A stretch of DNA of 64,000 nucleotides from the NCBI RefSeq assembly GCF_036689865.1, contig NZ_JBAHUQ010000017.1, forward strand, positions 1 to 64,000. Direction: 5' to 3'. The stretch comes from Magnetococcus sp. PR-3. GTDB lineage: Bacteria > Pseudomonadota > Magnetococcia > Magnetococcales > Magnetococcaceae. Every line of letters begins with the position of its first letter. The stretch's first letter is position 1. The notes beneath the pieces were generated by a model that made no database searches, had not been told where the DNA came from, and was given only the letters and a program-made list of their open reading frames with translations. Positions 1 through 8,619 of the stretch are shown here, in pieces. The translations under genes and the position numbers were made by a program.

Positions 1-182
1 GTTTCAGGAGATTTGCCGCCTGCTTTCTTGGTTGCCGCTTGTGCCCGCCAGTTGTAAAGGTTCTTTGAATTGACATCCAGTTGCTCGGCGATCTCCGGCA
101 CGGATTGATCCGTGCTGTTTATCAGGTCGACAGCACGATCCTTGAACTCCTGGGTGTACCGTTTCAATTGTCGTTTGCTCAT
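1..182 (-). mobile_element. IS3-family transposase OrfA, N-terminal part, running off the window
   Basis: The minus strand encodes an intact 60-residue start of an IS3/IS911-type OrfA. It begins MSKRQLKRYTQEFKDRAVDL and continues with a helix-turn-helix-like stretch (VPEIAEQLDVNSKNLYNWR), as in OrfA proteins that bind the IS ends. The gene is cut only by the window edge. A terminal-repeat-like sequence (tattctccctcagaa) follows at about 210-225 and recurs next to the decayed relative at about 29371-29385. Whether OrfB follows is outside the window. Confidence 0.8.
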
Positions 183-299
183 CAAGACACCTCTTCTTAT
201 GTGGGAGTCCTATTCTCCCTCAGAAATAGTGTCCAAAAAAGTGTAACCACCTCAACTTTGTTGTACATAACGACCAGAAAATGGCGGCCCTGTTCATTG

Positions 300-508
300 A
301 ATCGTACCGACTTGGTGTTTGGTACTTTGGCGCACGAATAAGAAAAGGTTACGTCAATACCGAGTTCCCACACAGGGCTGTTTCCCACAATTCCACAACC
401 CCGAGGGAATTTGTGGGGTTCTTGTGGGCTATGGAGATATGGAAAACAGCCCACTGGAATTTGGTTGACAGGGGTGCCTCAGAAGAAGTGTATCCACCTC
501 ATCAATGA
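300..508 (+). repeat. Left copy of a ~200 bp repeat flanking the nif island
   Basis: This stretch is highly similar, by eye, to the reverse complement of 28840-29045. Shared blocks include aaggttacgtcaataccgag, gggaatttgtggggtt and aatttggttgacaggg. It contains internal short inverted elements rich in TGTGGG/CCCACA. One reading (VWELGIDV on the minus strand) faintly recalls the N-terminus of IS110-type transposases, so it may be the end of an unrelated insertion sequence; that is only a guess. No intact gene is present. Confidence 0.8.
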
Positions 509-572
509 GTGTAGAAGATTTACTGGAAGATATGGAACAGCCAAGGTGTTGATTGTGCTGTGAGGGGAGATG

Positions 573-600
573 AAAGGGCGGCTCATCAGAGCCGCCCTTT
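573..600 (-). terminator. Hairpin terminator of the nifE-to-0.67 kb operon
   Basis: Perfect 12-bp inverted repeat AAAGGGCGGCTC / GAGCCGCCCTTT with a 4-nt loop, 67 nt past the stop codon of the last minus-strand gene. The T-run on the minus strand is short (TTTC), so termination strength is uncertain. It may also serve as an RNA 3' end. Confidence 0.6.
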
Positions 601-666
601 GCCACAGCGGGTGTAAGGAGTGAGGGAGAAGGCACACCCACTGTGATGGGTGGGACGCGTGGCGGG

Positions 667-978
667 TTAAGCCTGCGCCCCCTTCTTTTTGAGATCTGCA
701 AAGAGATCCCTAAGAAAGAAAGTGCAATGCAAGGGGTTGTCAAAATGTTCCACGGCCAACTCATCTTTGGTGTGATAAGCTCGTGCCGAATGACGTAGAA
801 CCATAGAAATCCGCCGGTTAAAGGGTGAGGGTTTGACCAACAGGGTAGCTAACGCCTCAAACAGTCCCTTCACCGCCGCGCTATTGGCCCCTTCTTCCAG
901 TAGCTCCTCCCCGTGCTGAGTCAGTAGGGTGTAGTAGTCCTGCATCTGAGGCTCTTCAACTGTGGTGGGGTCCAACAT
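667..978 (-). CDS. Small nif-operon protein of unknown function (103 aa)
   Basis: Last gene of the long nif operon. The start (MLDPTTVEEPQ) is chosen because the upstream small gene stops 2 nt before it, implying translational coupling; a longer in-frame start would overlap that gene. The C-terminal half carries SPFNR, then HFDNP and FFLRDLFADLKKKG. The same pattern (SPFNR, HFNGP, YFLLSDLKDWLHLQG) occurs in the last gene at the opposite end of the island, so the two are likely diverged paralogues. I do not recognise a named family. There is no signal peptide or membrane segment and no cysteine cluster. Its position suggests an accessory role in nitrogenase maturation or electron supply, which is inference only. 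Confidence 0.75.
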   Translation of the reverse strand: MLDPTTVEEPQMQDYYTLLTQHGEELLEEGANSAAVKGLFEALATLLVKPSPFNRRISMVLRHSARAYHTKDELAVEHFDNPLHCTFFLRDLFADLKKKGAQA

Positions 979-980
979 GA

Positions 981-1175
981 TTACAGTCCGTTCTCTTTTT
1001 GGAATGCCTTGGCCTCTTTGCACTGGCTTACGAGCGCTTCACTCAGCTCTGGCAGGCGATCAAATTCACTCCAGAGGGTATCTTCCACAATATCGTGGAT
1101 CTCCCCGGCGGTCTCTGATGCAATACGTTTGAGCTTTGCTAAGCTCTTTTTTAACTCTTTTACTTCATTTGACAT
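981..1175 (-). CDS. DUF683 / CCE_0567-like small nif-associated protein
   Basis: A 64-residue, charged, largely helical protein. An N-terminal coiled-coil-like segment (EVKELKKSLAKLKRIASETAGE) precedes HDIVEDTLW, which resembles the HDLAEDLP-W signature of the small Rop-like DUF683 proteins found beside nifX and fdxB in many diazotrophs. Members are short two-helix proteins, and one cyanobacterial example was described as a metalloprotein; their role in nitrogen fixation is not established. The start ATG has a GGAGAT-type ribosome-binding site. It sits between a 204-residue unknown protein and the terminal small gene, and the tight spacing argues for co-translation. Confidence 0.65.
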   Translation of the reverse strand: MSNEVKELKKSLAKLKRIASETAGEIHDIVEDTLWSEFDRLPELSEALVSQCKEAKAFQKENGL

Positions 1176-1193
1176 GGTATCTCCTTACTGTCT

Positions 1194-1808
1194 CTATGTG
1201 GTGGGGTCTGCCTCCCGCGTAGCCAAGCCAGTGGAGAACTGCTCCAGACTCAGGGCCACCTCACCAGGCATAAGATTCTCCAGATAGTCGGCGTACTTCA
1301 CCGCTTTGTAGCGGGCCAAAACCGCATCCACATCCATCTCGTCGGTCAAACGTTCCCCATCCAGAAAATCCAACGCATAGGTGGCCATGGCCACCTTCTC
1401 ATCCCTACCTCGCCAAGGCTTGCCGCCGACCTCCTCAAAGTGACCCTCATCATCCACCTGTAGAATCCAGTAGCAAGGTTCAATACCCAGCGCTTGCGGG
1501 GATTGGCCCACCCAGGAGAGTCGTTTAGAGGTTTCCTCATCCACCTGATGCTGACGGCACCACCCTTGGGCCTCTTCCTGCTCGTAGGTAAAGTTCAAGC
1601 AGCCAGACATGGAGGTGGTGAAGCGGTGGTAGGCGTTATCTGGGGCGGTGGTCTCCAGGCGTCGCAGATAGCCTACAAAACGTCCATTGCGAAAGCCAAT
1701 GTGAAAGGAGAGGGGAGGCCCGCTATTGATATCGGGCCGCTCCGATTCTTCTAGAGGGGCTTGTGCAATGGGTATAATGCCCAATCCACTAGGGGTTGTG
1801 TTGATCAT
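1194..1808 (-). CDS. Conserved-looking hypothetical protein in nif operon (204 aa)
   Basis: I do not recognise this protein. It is soluble and acidic, with no signal peptide, membrane segment or metal-binding cysteine cluster (only isolated Cys residues). The middle part, around FHIGFRNGRFVGYLRRLETT and the following Ser/Cys-rich segment, looks like a mixed alpha/beta fold. Its ATG overlaps the stop of the FeSII ferredoxin gene (ATGA), a sign of translational coupling to that protective protein. It might be a partner or regulator of FeSII or of the downstream DUF683-like protein, but nothing in the sequence proves this. Confidence 0.75.
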   Translation of the reverse strand: MINTTPSGLGIIPIAQAPLEESERPDINSGPPLSFHIGFRNGRFVGYLRRLETTAPDNAYHRFTTSMSGCLNFTYEQEEAQGWCRQHQVDEETSKRLSWVGQSPQALGIEPCYWILQVDDEGHFEEVGGKPWRGRDEKVAMATYALDFLDGERLTDEMDVDAVLARYKAVKYADYLENLMPGEVALSLEQFSTGLATREADPTT

Positions 1809-2176
1809 GGGGTAACCGTCGGCTGCCCTGAAAAGGTCACCAGAACGTCCTCATCTCGGGCGATAAACTGACACGCCAAACGGTATTTGGGGGGGATATC
1901 ATTGACCTCACACTTCTCAATCTCATCTTTGCTGATTTTACCCAGAGAGAGCAGAATCTCTTTCTCTTTATCGGTCAGGTGCATACCCATGGTGGGTTTG
2001 CCAGAGAGCTGTTTTACTTCAATAATGCAGGAGCCACACTCACCATCCTGGCAATCAAAAGGGATCTTGATATCCTCTTTGTGCGCGATGCTCAGCATGG
2101 TGCCGTTGTGTCCGGCAATGGCATAGACGGTCTTATCCCGGCTCATGGTGGGGGAACTGAATGTAATGTTAGGCAT
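1805..2176 (-). CDS. fesII: FeSII (Shethna) [2Fe-2S] ferredoxin, nitrogenase-protective
   Basis: A 123-residue plant-type [2Fe-2S] ferredoxin with cluster ligands Cys42, Cys47, Cys50 and Cys102 (C-X4-C-X2-C ... LACQ). Length and many segments (ITFSSPTM at the start, IPFDCQDGECGSC, the MHLTDKEKEIL loop, PPKYRLACQ) match the Azotobacter vinelandii FeSII or Shethna protein. That protein binds oxidised MoFe and Fe proteins under oxygen stress and holds them in an inactive, protected complex. The extended lysine-rich loop between the third and fourth Cys is the region linked to complex formation in that family. Placement inside the nif operon, behind nifZ, fits co-expression with nitrogenase. Ordinary electron-transfer ferredoxin is the alternative, but the FeSII-like loop makes it less likely. 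Confidence 0.88.
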   Translation of the reverse strand: MPNITFSSPTMSRDKTVYAIAGHNGTMLSIAHKEDIKIPFDCQDGECGSCIIEVKQLSGKPTMGMHLTDKEKEILLSLGKISKDEIEKCEVNDIPPKYRLACQFIARDEDVLVTFSGQPTVTP

Positions 2177-2200
2177 AACTTACTCCTCTAGGGGGGGCCG

Positions 2201-2719
2201 TTAAACAATAGGGGTTTCCAGCGCCTTTTGGGTCTGGTTAAAGACATACTCCGGGTGGTTATCCAACTCTTGGGCATGCATTAAAAGCGGTTCGGGCAGG
2301 GTGAAAAAGCGTTCACCAAACTGAACCTGATAGCGCACTTTCTGGGGGGCATCAGTGAAAACATCGGTGATGGTGCCGTTCTCCCCCTCAGGGATGAGCA
2401 ACTGTCCCTCTTTGTTAATCTCCACCTTGGCAACCACCCGGTCACGGGGTTCAAATTCGGTGTTAACCCAGGGAAGCTCCGCATCTTGCAACTCCGACTC
2501 GCGGCACCCGACCACTAGATCCTCATCAATGAAGTGCATCTCATAAATGACATACTCCTGCAGGAAGACCCCTGCGCGACGCACATATCCCACCGTACCT
2601 CGGCGGATGAGAATCTCCCCGGTCCGTTTTCCCGGAAAGGTGCCATCGTTACGAATAGTTTTGGTCAAGCGAAGGGCCTGCCCATCCTGATATTTTTGCT
2701 CAATAATGGCTTGATCCAT
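2201..2719 (-). CDS. nifZ: NifZ, P-cluster maturation protein
   Basis: A 172-residue protein with two NifZ-type beta-rich modules. The first (about residues 28-75) reads GKRTGEILIRRGTVGYVRRAG then EYVIYEMHFI; the second (about 90-145) starts FEPRDRVVAKVEI and ends VRYQVQFGERFFTLPEPLL. NifZ assists formation of the second P-cluster on NifDK and helps MoFe assembly. Length is close to the usual ~150-160 residues. It lies in its common place downstream of nifV in the nifE operon, with a GGAG-type ribosome-binding site before the ATG. Confidence 0.9.
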   Translation of the reverse strand: MDQAIIEQKYQDGQALRLTKTIRNDGTFPGKRTGEILIRRGTVGYVRRAGVFLQEYVIYEMHFIDEDLVVGCRESELQDAELPWVNTEFEPRDRVVAKVEINKEGQLLIPEGENGTITDVFTDAPQKVRYQVQFGERFFTLPEPLLMHAQELDNHPEYVFNQTQKALETPIV

Positions 2720-2773
2720 TGTCTCACTCCTTTTAAAGCCTTCCTTAACAGGGGGCCGATGGGCCGCCTGTGA

Positions 2774-3949
2774 TTATCCCGCTCTGCGCTGCCATGGCCT
2801 CACTCCATGGGGCACCGGGGTGGAAAAAATTTGGGTCTGTTGATAAAAGCGGCGTAATTCATTGGGTTGAGGGGGGCGCTTGTGCCGGGTGGCAAAACGA
2901 CGCACCTTAGCCAGCAGATGGCTGGCCTGCTCGCTGGATAGGATAATCCCCAGACGTGCGTAGGCAGCCTCCACCCCACGACGGCCAGAGTGTTTACCCA
3001 AAATCAGCTCATGCTCCCGACCCAAGGGGATGGGATCCACCCCCTGATAGTTGCGATGATCCTTAAGCAGGCCATCGACATGGATGCCCGACTCATGTTG
3101 AAAGACGGCACTGCCAACGACGCTCTTTTGGCACGATATAGCCCGCCCCGAAGCGGTAGCCACTGCTTCAGAAAGGGGTTGTAGATGGTGATAGGCAATA
3201 CCACTGTAACCCCCGTGGAGGGTCTCCAGAGCCACCGCAACCTCTTCCAGAGCCGCGTTGCCAGCCCGTTCACCCAGGCCATTGACTGTGGTGTTGGCGT
3301 GGGTGGCGCCACCTCGGATGGCGGCCAGGGTGTTGGCGGTGGCCAAGCCCAGATCGTTGTGGGCGTGGATCTCCAACTCCAGATCCAGGTTTTCCCTGAG
3401 CCGCTTAAACCGCTCATAGGTGGTAAAGGGATCCATAATGCCCATGGTGTCGGCAAATCGCAGGCGCGTGGCCCCCGCCCGTTGGGCGGTCTCCCCTATC
3501 TGTAGGAGAAAATCCATATCGGCCCGCGAGGCATCCTCACATCCCAGACAGATGGCAATGCCGGTGCTGTCGATGGTGTGACGAACCAAACGGTCAATGG
3601 AGGAGAGTACCCAGGCACGATCTTTTTTCAGCTTGTGCACAATCTGCTGATCCGATGCAGAGGTAGAAAGGTCGGCCATATGCACACCTAGTCCGGGGAG
3701 GTGTGCGATATCGGCTGTGTGCATGCGCAGCCAGACTAGAAGGCGGGCCTTCAGCCCCAAACCGGCAATGGCTTGAATCTCCTCCCGCTCCTGACGGCCC
3801 ATAGCGGGAATACCTACCTCCAACTCTGGCACACCGGCTCTGTCCAGTAGGGTGGCGATCTGCAGCTTCTCTTCCTGTGTGAAAGCCACACCAGCTGACT
3901 GCTCCCCATCCCGCAAAGTGGTATCATCAAGAATTACAGGCAGTGTCAT
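2774..3949 (-). CDS. nifV: NifV, homocitrate synthase
   Basis: Condenses acetyl-CoA and 2-oxoglutarate to R-homocitrate, the organic ligand of FeMo-co. The 391-residue protein has the HMGL-like TIM-barrel signature [10 protein letters not shown] (residues 8-17), the metal-binding HAHNDLG, and [14 protein letters not shown] typical of the isopropylmalate/homocitrate synthase family. The LeuA regulatory domain is absent, as in NifV. The start is set at MTLPVILDD because a good GGAGAG site lies just upstream and an earlier in-frame start would overlap the preceding fdxB gene. Confidence 0.95.
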   Translation of the reverse strand: MTLPVILDDTTLRDGEQSAGVAFTQEEKLQIATLLDRAGVPELEVGIPAMGRQEREEIQAIAGLGLKARLLVWLRMHTADIAHLPGLGVHMADLSTSASDQQIVHKLKKDRAWVLSSIDRLVRHTIDSTGIAICLGCEDASRADMDFLLQIGETAQRAGATRLRFADTMGIMDPFTTYERFKRLRENLDLELEIHAHNDLGLATANTLAAIRGGATHANTTVNGLGERAGNAALEEVAVALETLHGGYSGIAYHHLQPLSEAVATASGRAISCQKSVVGSAVFQHESGIHVDGLLKDHRNYQGVDPIPLGREHELILGKHSGRRGVEAAYARLGIILSSEQASHLLAKVRRFATRHKRPPQPNELRRFYQQTQIFSTPVPHGVRPWQRRAG

Positions 3950-3972
3950 GACCTCTCTCCTTACGCAGCTGG

Positions 3973-4287
3973 TTAGGCTGCAATCTCCATCTCGGCGTGG
4001 CTGTGACAATCCTTGGGGCAGACCCGGGAACAGGCGGCACATCCGATACAGTCATCGGCATCGGCGATGCTCATTACATAGGCCACATCATCATCGAAGC
4101 CGTCGTCATCCCAATCTTCTTCCTCCTCATCACTCTCAATTTCATCGCTCTCAACCAGCTCAAAAACATCCCGTGGGCACACCTTGTAGCAGCGCCCACA
4201 GCCGATGCAGTTTTTGTGGTTTAGGTTGACGATAAATTCGGGAGTCCAATCATTGCCTCCCCGTGTGATGCTGGTAAAAACACCCAT
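3973..4287 (-). CDS. fdxB: FdxB, nif-specific 2[4Fe-4S] ferredoxin III
   Basis: A 104-residue ferredoxin with two cluster motifs: C27-X2-C30-X2-C33-X3-C37P and C80-X2-C83-X2-C86-X3-C90P. Between them is an unusually acidic insert (about residues 46-67, almost all Asp/Glu), a trait of the nif-associated ferredoxin III group, where the acidic face probably docks a redox partner. The start [11 protein letters not shown] is preferred because GGAG lies 7 nt upstream. It sits between the DUF269 gene and nifV, the standard neighbourhood for fdxB. It probably supplies electrons to cofactor assembly or nitrogenase. Confidence 0.9.
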   Translation of the reverse strand: MGVFTSITRGGNDWTPEFIVNLNHKNCIGCGRCYKVCPRDVFELVESDEIESDEEEEDWDDDGFDDDVAYVMSIADADDCIGCAACSRVCPKDCHSHAEMEIAA

Positions 4288-4330
4288 TGTTTCACTCCAG
4301 TTCAAAGGGTTACTTGCTGTGTCGTTATGC

Positions 4331-4780
4331 TTACATGCCAGCTACATCGGGATATTTTCCAATCAGTGCAATGGCGACGCTGAGCAGTTTGTCCGCCTCA
4401 TCTTTCATCTTGGAGGCATCCTCAAAACCGAAGCGGTGGACATCCCGCAGCACTCGATCCAGTGCCACCAACTTGCCAACCAGAATGTGCACTGTGCCGA
4501 ACCCTTCGTGGCTAATGTTGATGATGGGCTTAGCCATTAGGTTGCACTCTTGCTCAATGAGCATGGATATGGCGTTGTAGAAGGCAGCCACGCGGGAGAT
4601 GGTAGCTGGATTCGGATCCCCCACAACGGGGATCTCTTTACGCTGTGCTTTGGTGATAAAGTAGGGGGTGAGTAGCTTTTCCGGGGTCTGCTTGTCTTGT
4701 ACTCCATAGGTGTCCAGGGCGCGGAGTTGTTTGATCATCTCCTGAAAAAAGTCAGACTCATAAATGGTTGTATCACTCAT
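4331..4780 (-). CDS. NifX-associated protein (DUF269 family)
   Basis: A 149-residue member of the NifX-associated DUF269 family. Visible family features are FFQEMIKQLRALDTYG near the start, TPYFITKAQRKEIPVVGDPNP, HEGFGTVHILVGKLVALDR and LRDVHRFGFED near the end. The gene follows nifX and precedes fdxB in the order seen in many proteobacterial nif clusters. No catalytic residues are known; a supporting role in FeMo-co biosynthesis is assumed from conserved linkage. It is separated from nifX by about 40 nt with a clear ribosome-binding site. Confidence 0.92.
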   Translation of the reverse strand: MSDTTIYESDFFQEMIKQLRALDTYGVQDKQTPEKLLTPYFITKAQRKEIPVVGDPNPATISRVAAFYNAISMLIEQECNLMAKPIINISHEGFGTVHILVGKLVALDRVLRDVHRFGFEDASKMKDEADKLLSVAIALIGKYPDVAGM

Positions 4781-4821
4781 GATATTGATTTCCTTGATTT
4801 CTGGGGCAGGTTATGCCCCGT

Positions 4822-5307
4822 TTATTCTTCCCACTGCTCGTCCAACTCAGCGTCGAAATTGCAGATTTTTTTATCCATTAGGCTTTTACTCCAGCTCATC
4901 CATGGGGCTGGGTCATACTGCATCTTGTGGCGGATTTCGCCGATCAATGTTTCGATGCGCATTTTCTCATCGAGTCGGATGGGGCTTGTACCCTGGGCCA
5001 GCAACTGACGGGCGGCGGAACCTCCTACGGCCAAACAGTAGATTGCTTGGCAGGGGGCAAGGGCCTTTAGTCGAGGGGGCAGTTTGGCTTCATTGCCATC
5101 CTGTTTTTCCTCCTCAAAGGTAATCACCTCCTGTAGTTGGCTGCCGCTGGGATGGATTAGATAGAGGGCAAACTTGCGGCAGGTGCCGAAGTGTTGATCC
5201 ACGTTCTGCAAATCCCCTGTGGCAAAGGCAACGGTGAGTCCAGGCTGTACCGCGACCTCATGGGAGGTGGAATCAACCACCTTGAGACGACGCGGTGAAC
5301 TGCTCAT
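4822..5307 (-). CDS. nifX: NifX, FeMo-co precursor carrier
   Basis: A 161-residue NifX/NifB-C-terminal-like protein that binds NifB-co or VK-cluster intermediates between NifB, NifEN and apo-NifDK. Typical features are VAFATGDLQNVDQHFGTCRKFALY in the N-terminal half, followed by CLAVGGSAARQLLAQGTSPI. The start MSSSPRRLKVVD is chosen for its GAGGAG site. It overlaps the end of nifN by 35 nt, so translation is probably coupled. The C-terminal extension after about residue 125 is NifX-specific. Confidence 0.93.
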   Translation of the reverse strand: MSSSPRRLKVVDSTSHEVAVQPGLTVAFATGDLQNVDQHFGTCRKFALYLIHPSGSQLQEVITFEEEKQDGNEAKLPPRLKALAPCQAIYCLAVGGSAARQLLAQGTSPIRLDEKMRIETLIGEIRHKMQYDPAPWMSWSKSLMDKKICNFDAELDEQWEE

Positions 5308-6694
5308 GGGTCTGCTCCTCCTGTGGTTGATCATTCACCGCTGGTTCCACTCGGTAGGGGGAGCGGTAGGGCTCCAGGCCATGTTTCTCCCGATGCATCA
5401 TCAGATTGGCCAGGTCAAATAGGGCCTGACATCCTCCCTGATAGCCGATCCAGCAGCGGGACTGAGCCCCAATCTGATCGTAGAGGGGGTAGCCGGCACG
5501 CAGGATGGGGCTGTGGTTCCGCTCCGCCAACTCCGCCACATGGCTGTTGCCGATGAACAGATCAGCCTCACTGCTCTGGGCCATATCCTGAAGATCTTCC
5601 AGATCTCCAATCTTGACCGTTTCGTAAGGGCTCGCTTTTAGCTCATTGCTGCCCATGGAGCTGACTATCGCTACAGGATCCAATCCACACTCCATAAAGA
5701 AGGGGTGCCAACTGAGCAGCATCTCGGGATCCCCCGCGATAGCCACTTTGCGCCGAGTGAGGAAAAAATGGGTGTCCAGCAAGGCATCCTGGTACTGTTT
5801 GCGCTGGTGGGTGTAGCGACTGGGAACTGGTTTGCGACTCAGTTTGGAGAGCAGCATAAGCAGTCGATCCATGGCCCCGGCACCCATAAGGCTCTCAAAA
5901 CGATGATCTTCCACCCCGGTGCGCTCCTTAAGGAGGTCGGCGCAGATGTTCATGCCGCTGCCGATCACCAATGTAGCGTGGGCGTAGCTCGCTTTTTTGA
6001 AGTCTTCAATAGTGGCTCCCCCGGTGGTCACAGGGGAGAATTCCGAGTCGTTCAGGTGGCCATCGAGAGAGCGGGAGATGTCCGGCATCACGATGGGGTT
6101 GAGATCAAATTCCTGTACGATGTCTTTGAGCGCTTCAATATCCCCTGGGGTGAGATTGGGGCCGACTAAAATATTGATGCGTTGTGAATCCCGTTGCAGT
6201 AGAGCCATTCTCTCTTCGGGCACCCAGCTGCGAATAAAGGCGCCCACCGCCCGGCCATAACCACTCTCCAGCGCGCCACTGAAGTCGGGGGTATTCACTG
6301 TAATTACCTCTGTCTGGGCATGCTGGGGGTAGTTTTCACGAAACTGGCGCACCACCCGGTGCACATCGGAACCCTGACATTCGGTTAACCCAGTGGTTAC
6401 CAGACCCACCACACGGGTCTGCTCATTGCTGCACAGTACATTCAGTCCTTCGGTAATGTTATCATCCCCCCCCATCACCGTAGAGACCTGATCCATGGCG
6501 GTGGTTTGCAAAGGGATGGGTTCGCGGAAATGGCGCACAAAGAACACTTTGGTAAATGCGGTGCAGCCTTGTGAACCGTGAAGCATGGGGATGGCCCCTT
6601 CAATGCCCATGAAGGCCAGGGTGGCCCCTACCGGTTGACTCGCTTTGGCCGGCTCTACAGCCAGCGCTTTTTTGCGTCCAATTAACTGAGCCAT
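5273..6694 (-). CDS. nifN: NifN, beta subunit of the FeMo-co scaffold NifEN
   Basis: A 473-residue NifK-like subunit that forms the NifE2N2 scaffold on which the FeMo-co precursor matures. It shows AVEPAKASQPVGATLAFMGI, LHGSQGCTAF and GLTECQGSDVH, the counterparts of NifK P-cluster regions; the first Cys position is changed to Ser, as is common in NifN. The ATG overlaps the nifE stop (TAATG), so the two are co-translated. An upstream in-frame start is unlikely because it lies inside nifE. Confidence 0.95.
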   Translation of the reverse strand: MAQLIGRKKALAVEPAKASQPVGATLAFMGIEGAIPMLHGSQGCTAFTKVFFVRHFREPIPLQTTAMDQVSTVMGGDDNITEGLNVLCSNEQTRVVGLVTTGLTECQGSDVHRVVRQFRENYPQHAQTEVITVNTPDFSGALESGYGRAVGAFIRSWVPEERMALLQRDSQRINILVGPNLTPGDIEALKDIVQEFDLNPIVMPDISRSLDGHLNDSEFSPVTTGGATIEDFKKASYAHATLVIGSGMNICADLLKERTGVEDHRFESLMGAGAMDRLLMLLSKLSRKPVPSRYTHQRKQYQDALLDTHFFLTRRKVAIAGDPEMLLSWHPFFMECGLDPVAIVSSMGSNELKASPYETVKIGDLEDLQDMAQSSEADLFIGNSHVAELAERNHSPILRAGYPLYDQIGAQSRCWIGYQGGCQALFDLANLMMHREKHGLEPYRSPYRVEPAVNDQPQEEQTHEQFTASSQGG

Positions 6695-8082
6695 TACACC
6701 ATCTCCTCTTGCTGCCAAGGGGCATCGCTGCGGGCGATGGACCAGACGGGACTGTCTATGGTGATGCAGAGCTGCTTGGCAAGTTCTAGCATTCCTTCAT
6801 ACCCGGCATAGGCGTATTCCCGCTCCTGGTTGATATCCAGGAAGGGGACCCGCCCTTTGAGGGCGGTGAACATGTTGCGTCCACCGGCAATCAGCACATC
6901 TGCTTTCTGTTGCGCTACAATATCCAGCAGCAGACGGGGTTTGCCCTCTTCAAGCATAATCGCTTCTTCCCCCATCAACGCCTTGATGCGGGCCTTATCC
7001 TGTTCGGTGGATTTACGTGTACCGGTAGCCACCACTTCCATCCCCAAATCCTGTAGTGCGGAGACCACAGACCAGGATTTTACTCCCCCGGTGTAGAGCA
7101 GTGCTCGTTTGCCTTTCAGCTTCTTTCGCCAGGGCACCAAAGCGGCATCAATGCGGGCCTCTTCCTGTGCAATGAGCGTCTCGGTGCGTTGGGTGAGATC
7201 TGGGTCATTGATCAGCTCAGCAAAGCTGCGCAGCGCGTGGGACATATCCCGTACCCCATAAAAGCTGCCCTCAAACCAAGGCGTGTGGTAGCGCTCTTCC
7301 AACTTGCGGGAGAGGTTGATCAATGCTTTGGAGCAGACCAGCATGTTGGCCTCTGAGCGGTGCATGACCTGCACATCGTTAAAGCGGGTATCCCCTGAGA
7401 GCGTGCAGAGCACCCGCAAACCCAACTTATCCAGAAGAGGGTGCACATGCCAAAACTCACCGGCAATATTGAACTCACCAATCAGATTGATGTTGTGTAC
7501 CTTGATACCGGGGCGTTGGGCGGATTCAGGAATGGGATCCGGCTCAGCGCTGCCTACCACATGTTTTAAAACCGCCTCACCGGCGATTCGGTTACCCAGG
7601 TTCTTGGTGCCGTAAAAGCCAGCAGAATCTACTGGAATAACGGGAATATCGTAGCGCTCGGAGGCTGCTGTACAGATGGCATCTAAATCATCACCGATGA
7701 GTGCCGGGATGCAGGTTTGGTAGACAAACACGGCAGCCGGTTTATAACGGGTGATGGCCTGTTTGATGCCGTGTAGCAGCCGTTTTTCCCCCCGACCCAT
7801 AATGATGTCCTGCTCTGTGAGGTCGGTGGTCATACCCAGGCGGTAGAGTGCAGGCCCCGAAGAGCGCGCGCCCCGACCATCCCAGGAACTACCTGCACAG
7901 GCGATGGAGCCGTGTACAATGTGTGCCACATCCGCAATGGGGAAAAGGGCGATCATGCTGCCATCAAAACTGCATCCCCCAGCGGTTGCTCCGGGTTTTA
8001 GCTTGGCACACCCCGATTTAGACTTATCGTTGTGTTCGCATGCTGGCTCATCGAGCAACTCCGCAATCTCTTGCTGTTTCAT
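6694..8082 (-). CDS. nifE: NifE, alpha subunit of the FeMo-co scaffold NifEN
   Basis: A 462-residue NifD paralogue and first gene of the second nif operon. Visible are the N-terminal Cys-rich segment ([23 protein letters not shown]), [32 protein letters not shown], and [13 protein letters not shown], typical of NifE. With NifN it receives NifB-co and converts it to FeMo-co with Mo and homocitrate. The start has a GAGAGGGCCC leader of modest Shine-Dalgarno quality. A NifA activator site and a weak -24/-12 box lie 60-160 nt upstream. Confidence 0.96.
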   Translation of the reverse strand: MKQQEIAELLDEPACEHNDKSKSGCAKLKPGATAGGCSFDGSMIALFPIADVAHIVHGSIACAGSSWDGRGARSSGPALYRLGMTTDLTEQDIIMGRGEKRLLHGIKQAITRYKPAAVFVYQTCIPALIGDDLDAICTAASERYDIPVIPVDSAGFYGTKNLGNRIAGEAVLKHVVGSAEPDPIPESAQRPGIKVHNINLIGEFNIAGEFWHVHPLLDKLGLRVLCTLSGDTRFNDVQVMHRSEANMLVCSKALINLSRKLEERYHTPWFEGSFYGVRDMSHALRSFAELINDPDLTQRTETLIAQEEARIDAALVPWRKKLKGKRALLYTGGVKSWSVVSALQDLGMEVVATGTRKSTEQDKARIKALMGEEAIMLEEGKPRLLLDIVAQQKADVLIAGGRNMFTALKGRVPFLDINQEREYAYAGYEGMLELAKQLCITIDSPVWSIARSDAPWQQEEMV

Positions 8083-8133
8083 GGGCCCTCTCCATGAAGG
8101 TTTAATAAAAAATAACTCACTCCTACTGTTCTC

Positions 8134-8153
8134 TGCTTCAAACAGAATGCCAA
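8134..8153 (-). promoter_or_regulatory. Weak sigma-54-like promoter before nifE
   Basis: Read on the minus strand, TTGGCATTCTGTTTGAAGC has a good -24 half (TTGGCAT), but the -12 position reads GA instead of GC at the correct 10-nt spacing. The same variant (TTGGCAT-N-CTTTATGAAG) appears before nifA. A NifA site lies about 73 bp upstream of the -24 half. The call rests on position more than on consensus. Confidence 0.4.
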
Positions 8154-8223
8154 GTATAAGATTATGAAATAAAAGGATAACAGTTGAGTTTGTGTTGTCG
8201 TTGTTGTGCGATTGAAGGGTTTT

Positions 8224-8239
8224 TGTAAGCTTTGCGACA
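8224..8239 (-). promoter_or_regulatory. NifA upstream activator site for the nifE operon
   Basis: TGT-AAGCTTTGCG-ACA is a perfect TGT-N10-ACA palindromic NifA site, located about 140 nt before the nifE start codon, at a normal distance from the putative -24/-12 element. Confidence 0.7.
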
Positions 8240-8407
8240 CGGCTTTAGGGCAGGCTGTTTTTATAATGGAAAAGCGGAGGATGGGAAGGAGAGAGCGAAT
8301 GCAACTGTAGGGGGGAGATAGAGAGGTTCGGTTTCCCTGGAAATGAGCGTATAGCGTATCTAGAGGAGGTCTAGGGGAGGGGATAGCTAAACGAATAGCA
8401 GAAGTTT

Positions 8408-8565
8408 AAACCTAGATTCGGTAGTTGTGTGCCTTACTTAACGCACCCTCTAAGCGCTTGCAAAAGCCTTATGACCAACAAGGTGACTGCGGTTTTTACA
8501 AACGCACGATGCACACTCCTATAGTACACCTTGTCATCACCCCTAACTGCCGAATCTAGGTTAAA
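8408..8565. repeat. MITE-like element with ~18-bp terminal inverted repeats
   Basis: AACCTAGATTCGGTAGTT at the left end is matched, with one mismatch, by the inverted copy AACTGCCGAATCTAGGTT at the right end, about 115 nt apart. The enclosed DNA has no open reading frame, and both ends run into AT-rich TTTAAA/TTAAAT-like flanks. It lies between nifY and nifE. It could be a miniature transposable element or the stem of a long structured RNA. Another copy in the genome would settle this; none is seen in this window. Confidence 0.55.
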
Positions 8566-8619
8566 TGGGTGTGCTCAAAGCCAGGGAGCCTATTCTCCCC
8601 GGCCAGAGACCCGTTCCCT

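Noticed and set aside
197-454. 85-residue minus-strand frame (MGCFPYLHSPQEP...) with a LGIDV segment
   Set aside because: It lies inside the repeat and shares only part of the frame with the right copy; no ribosome-binding site. At best a piece of an insertion-sequence end.
3185-3505. Plus-strand frame of 106 codons opposite nifV
   Set aside because: Exactly antisense to conserved NifV codons; product is low-complexity Gly/Val-rich, a shadow of GC-rich codons.
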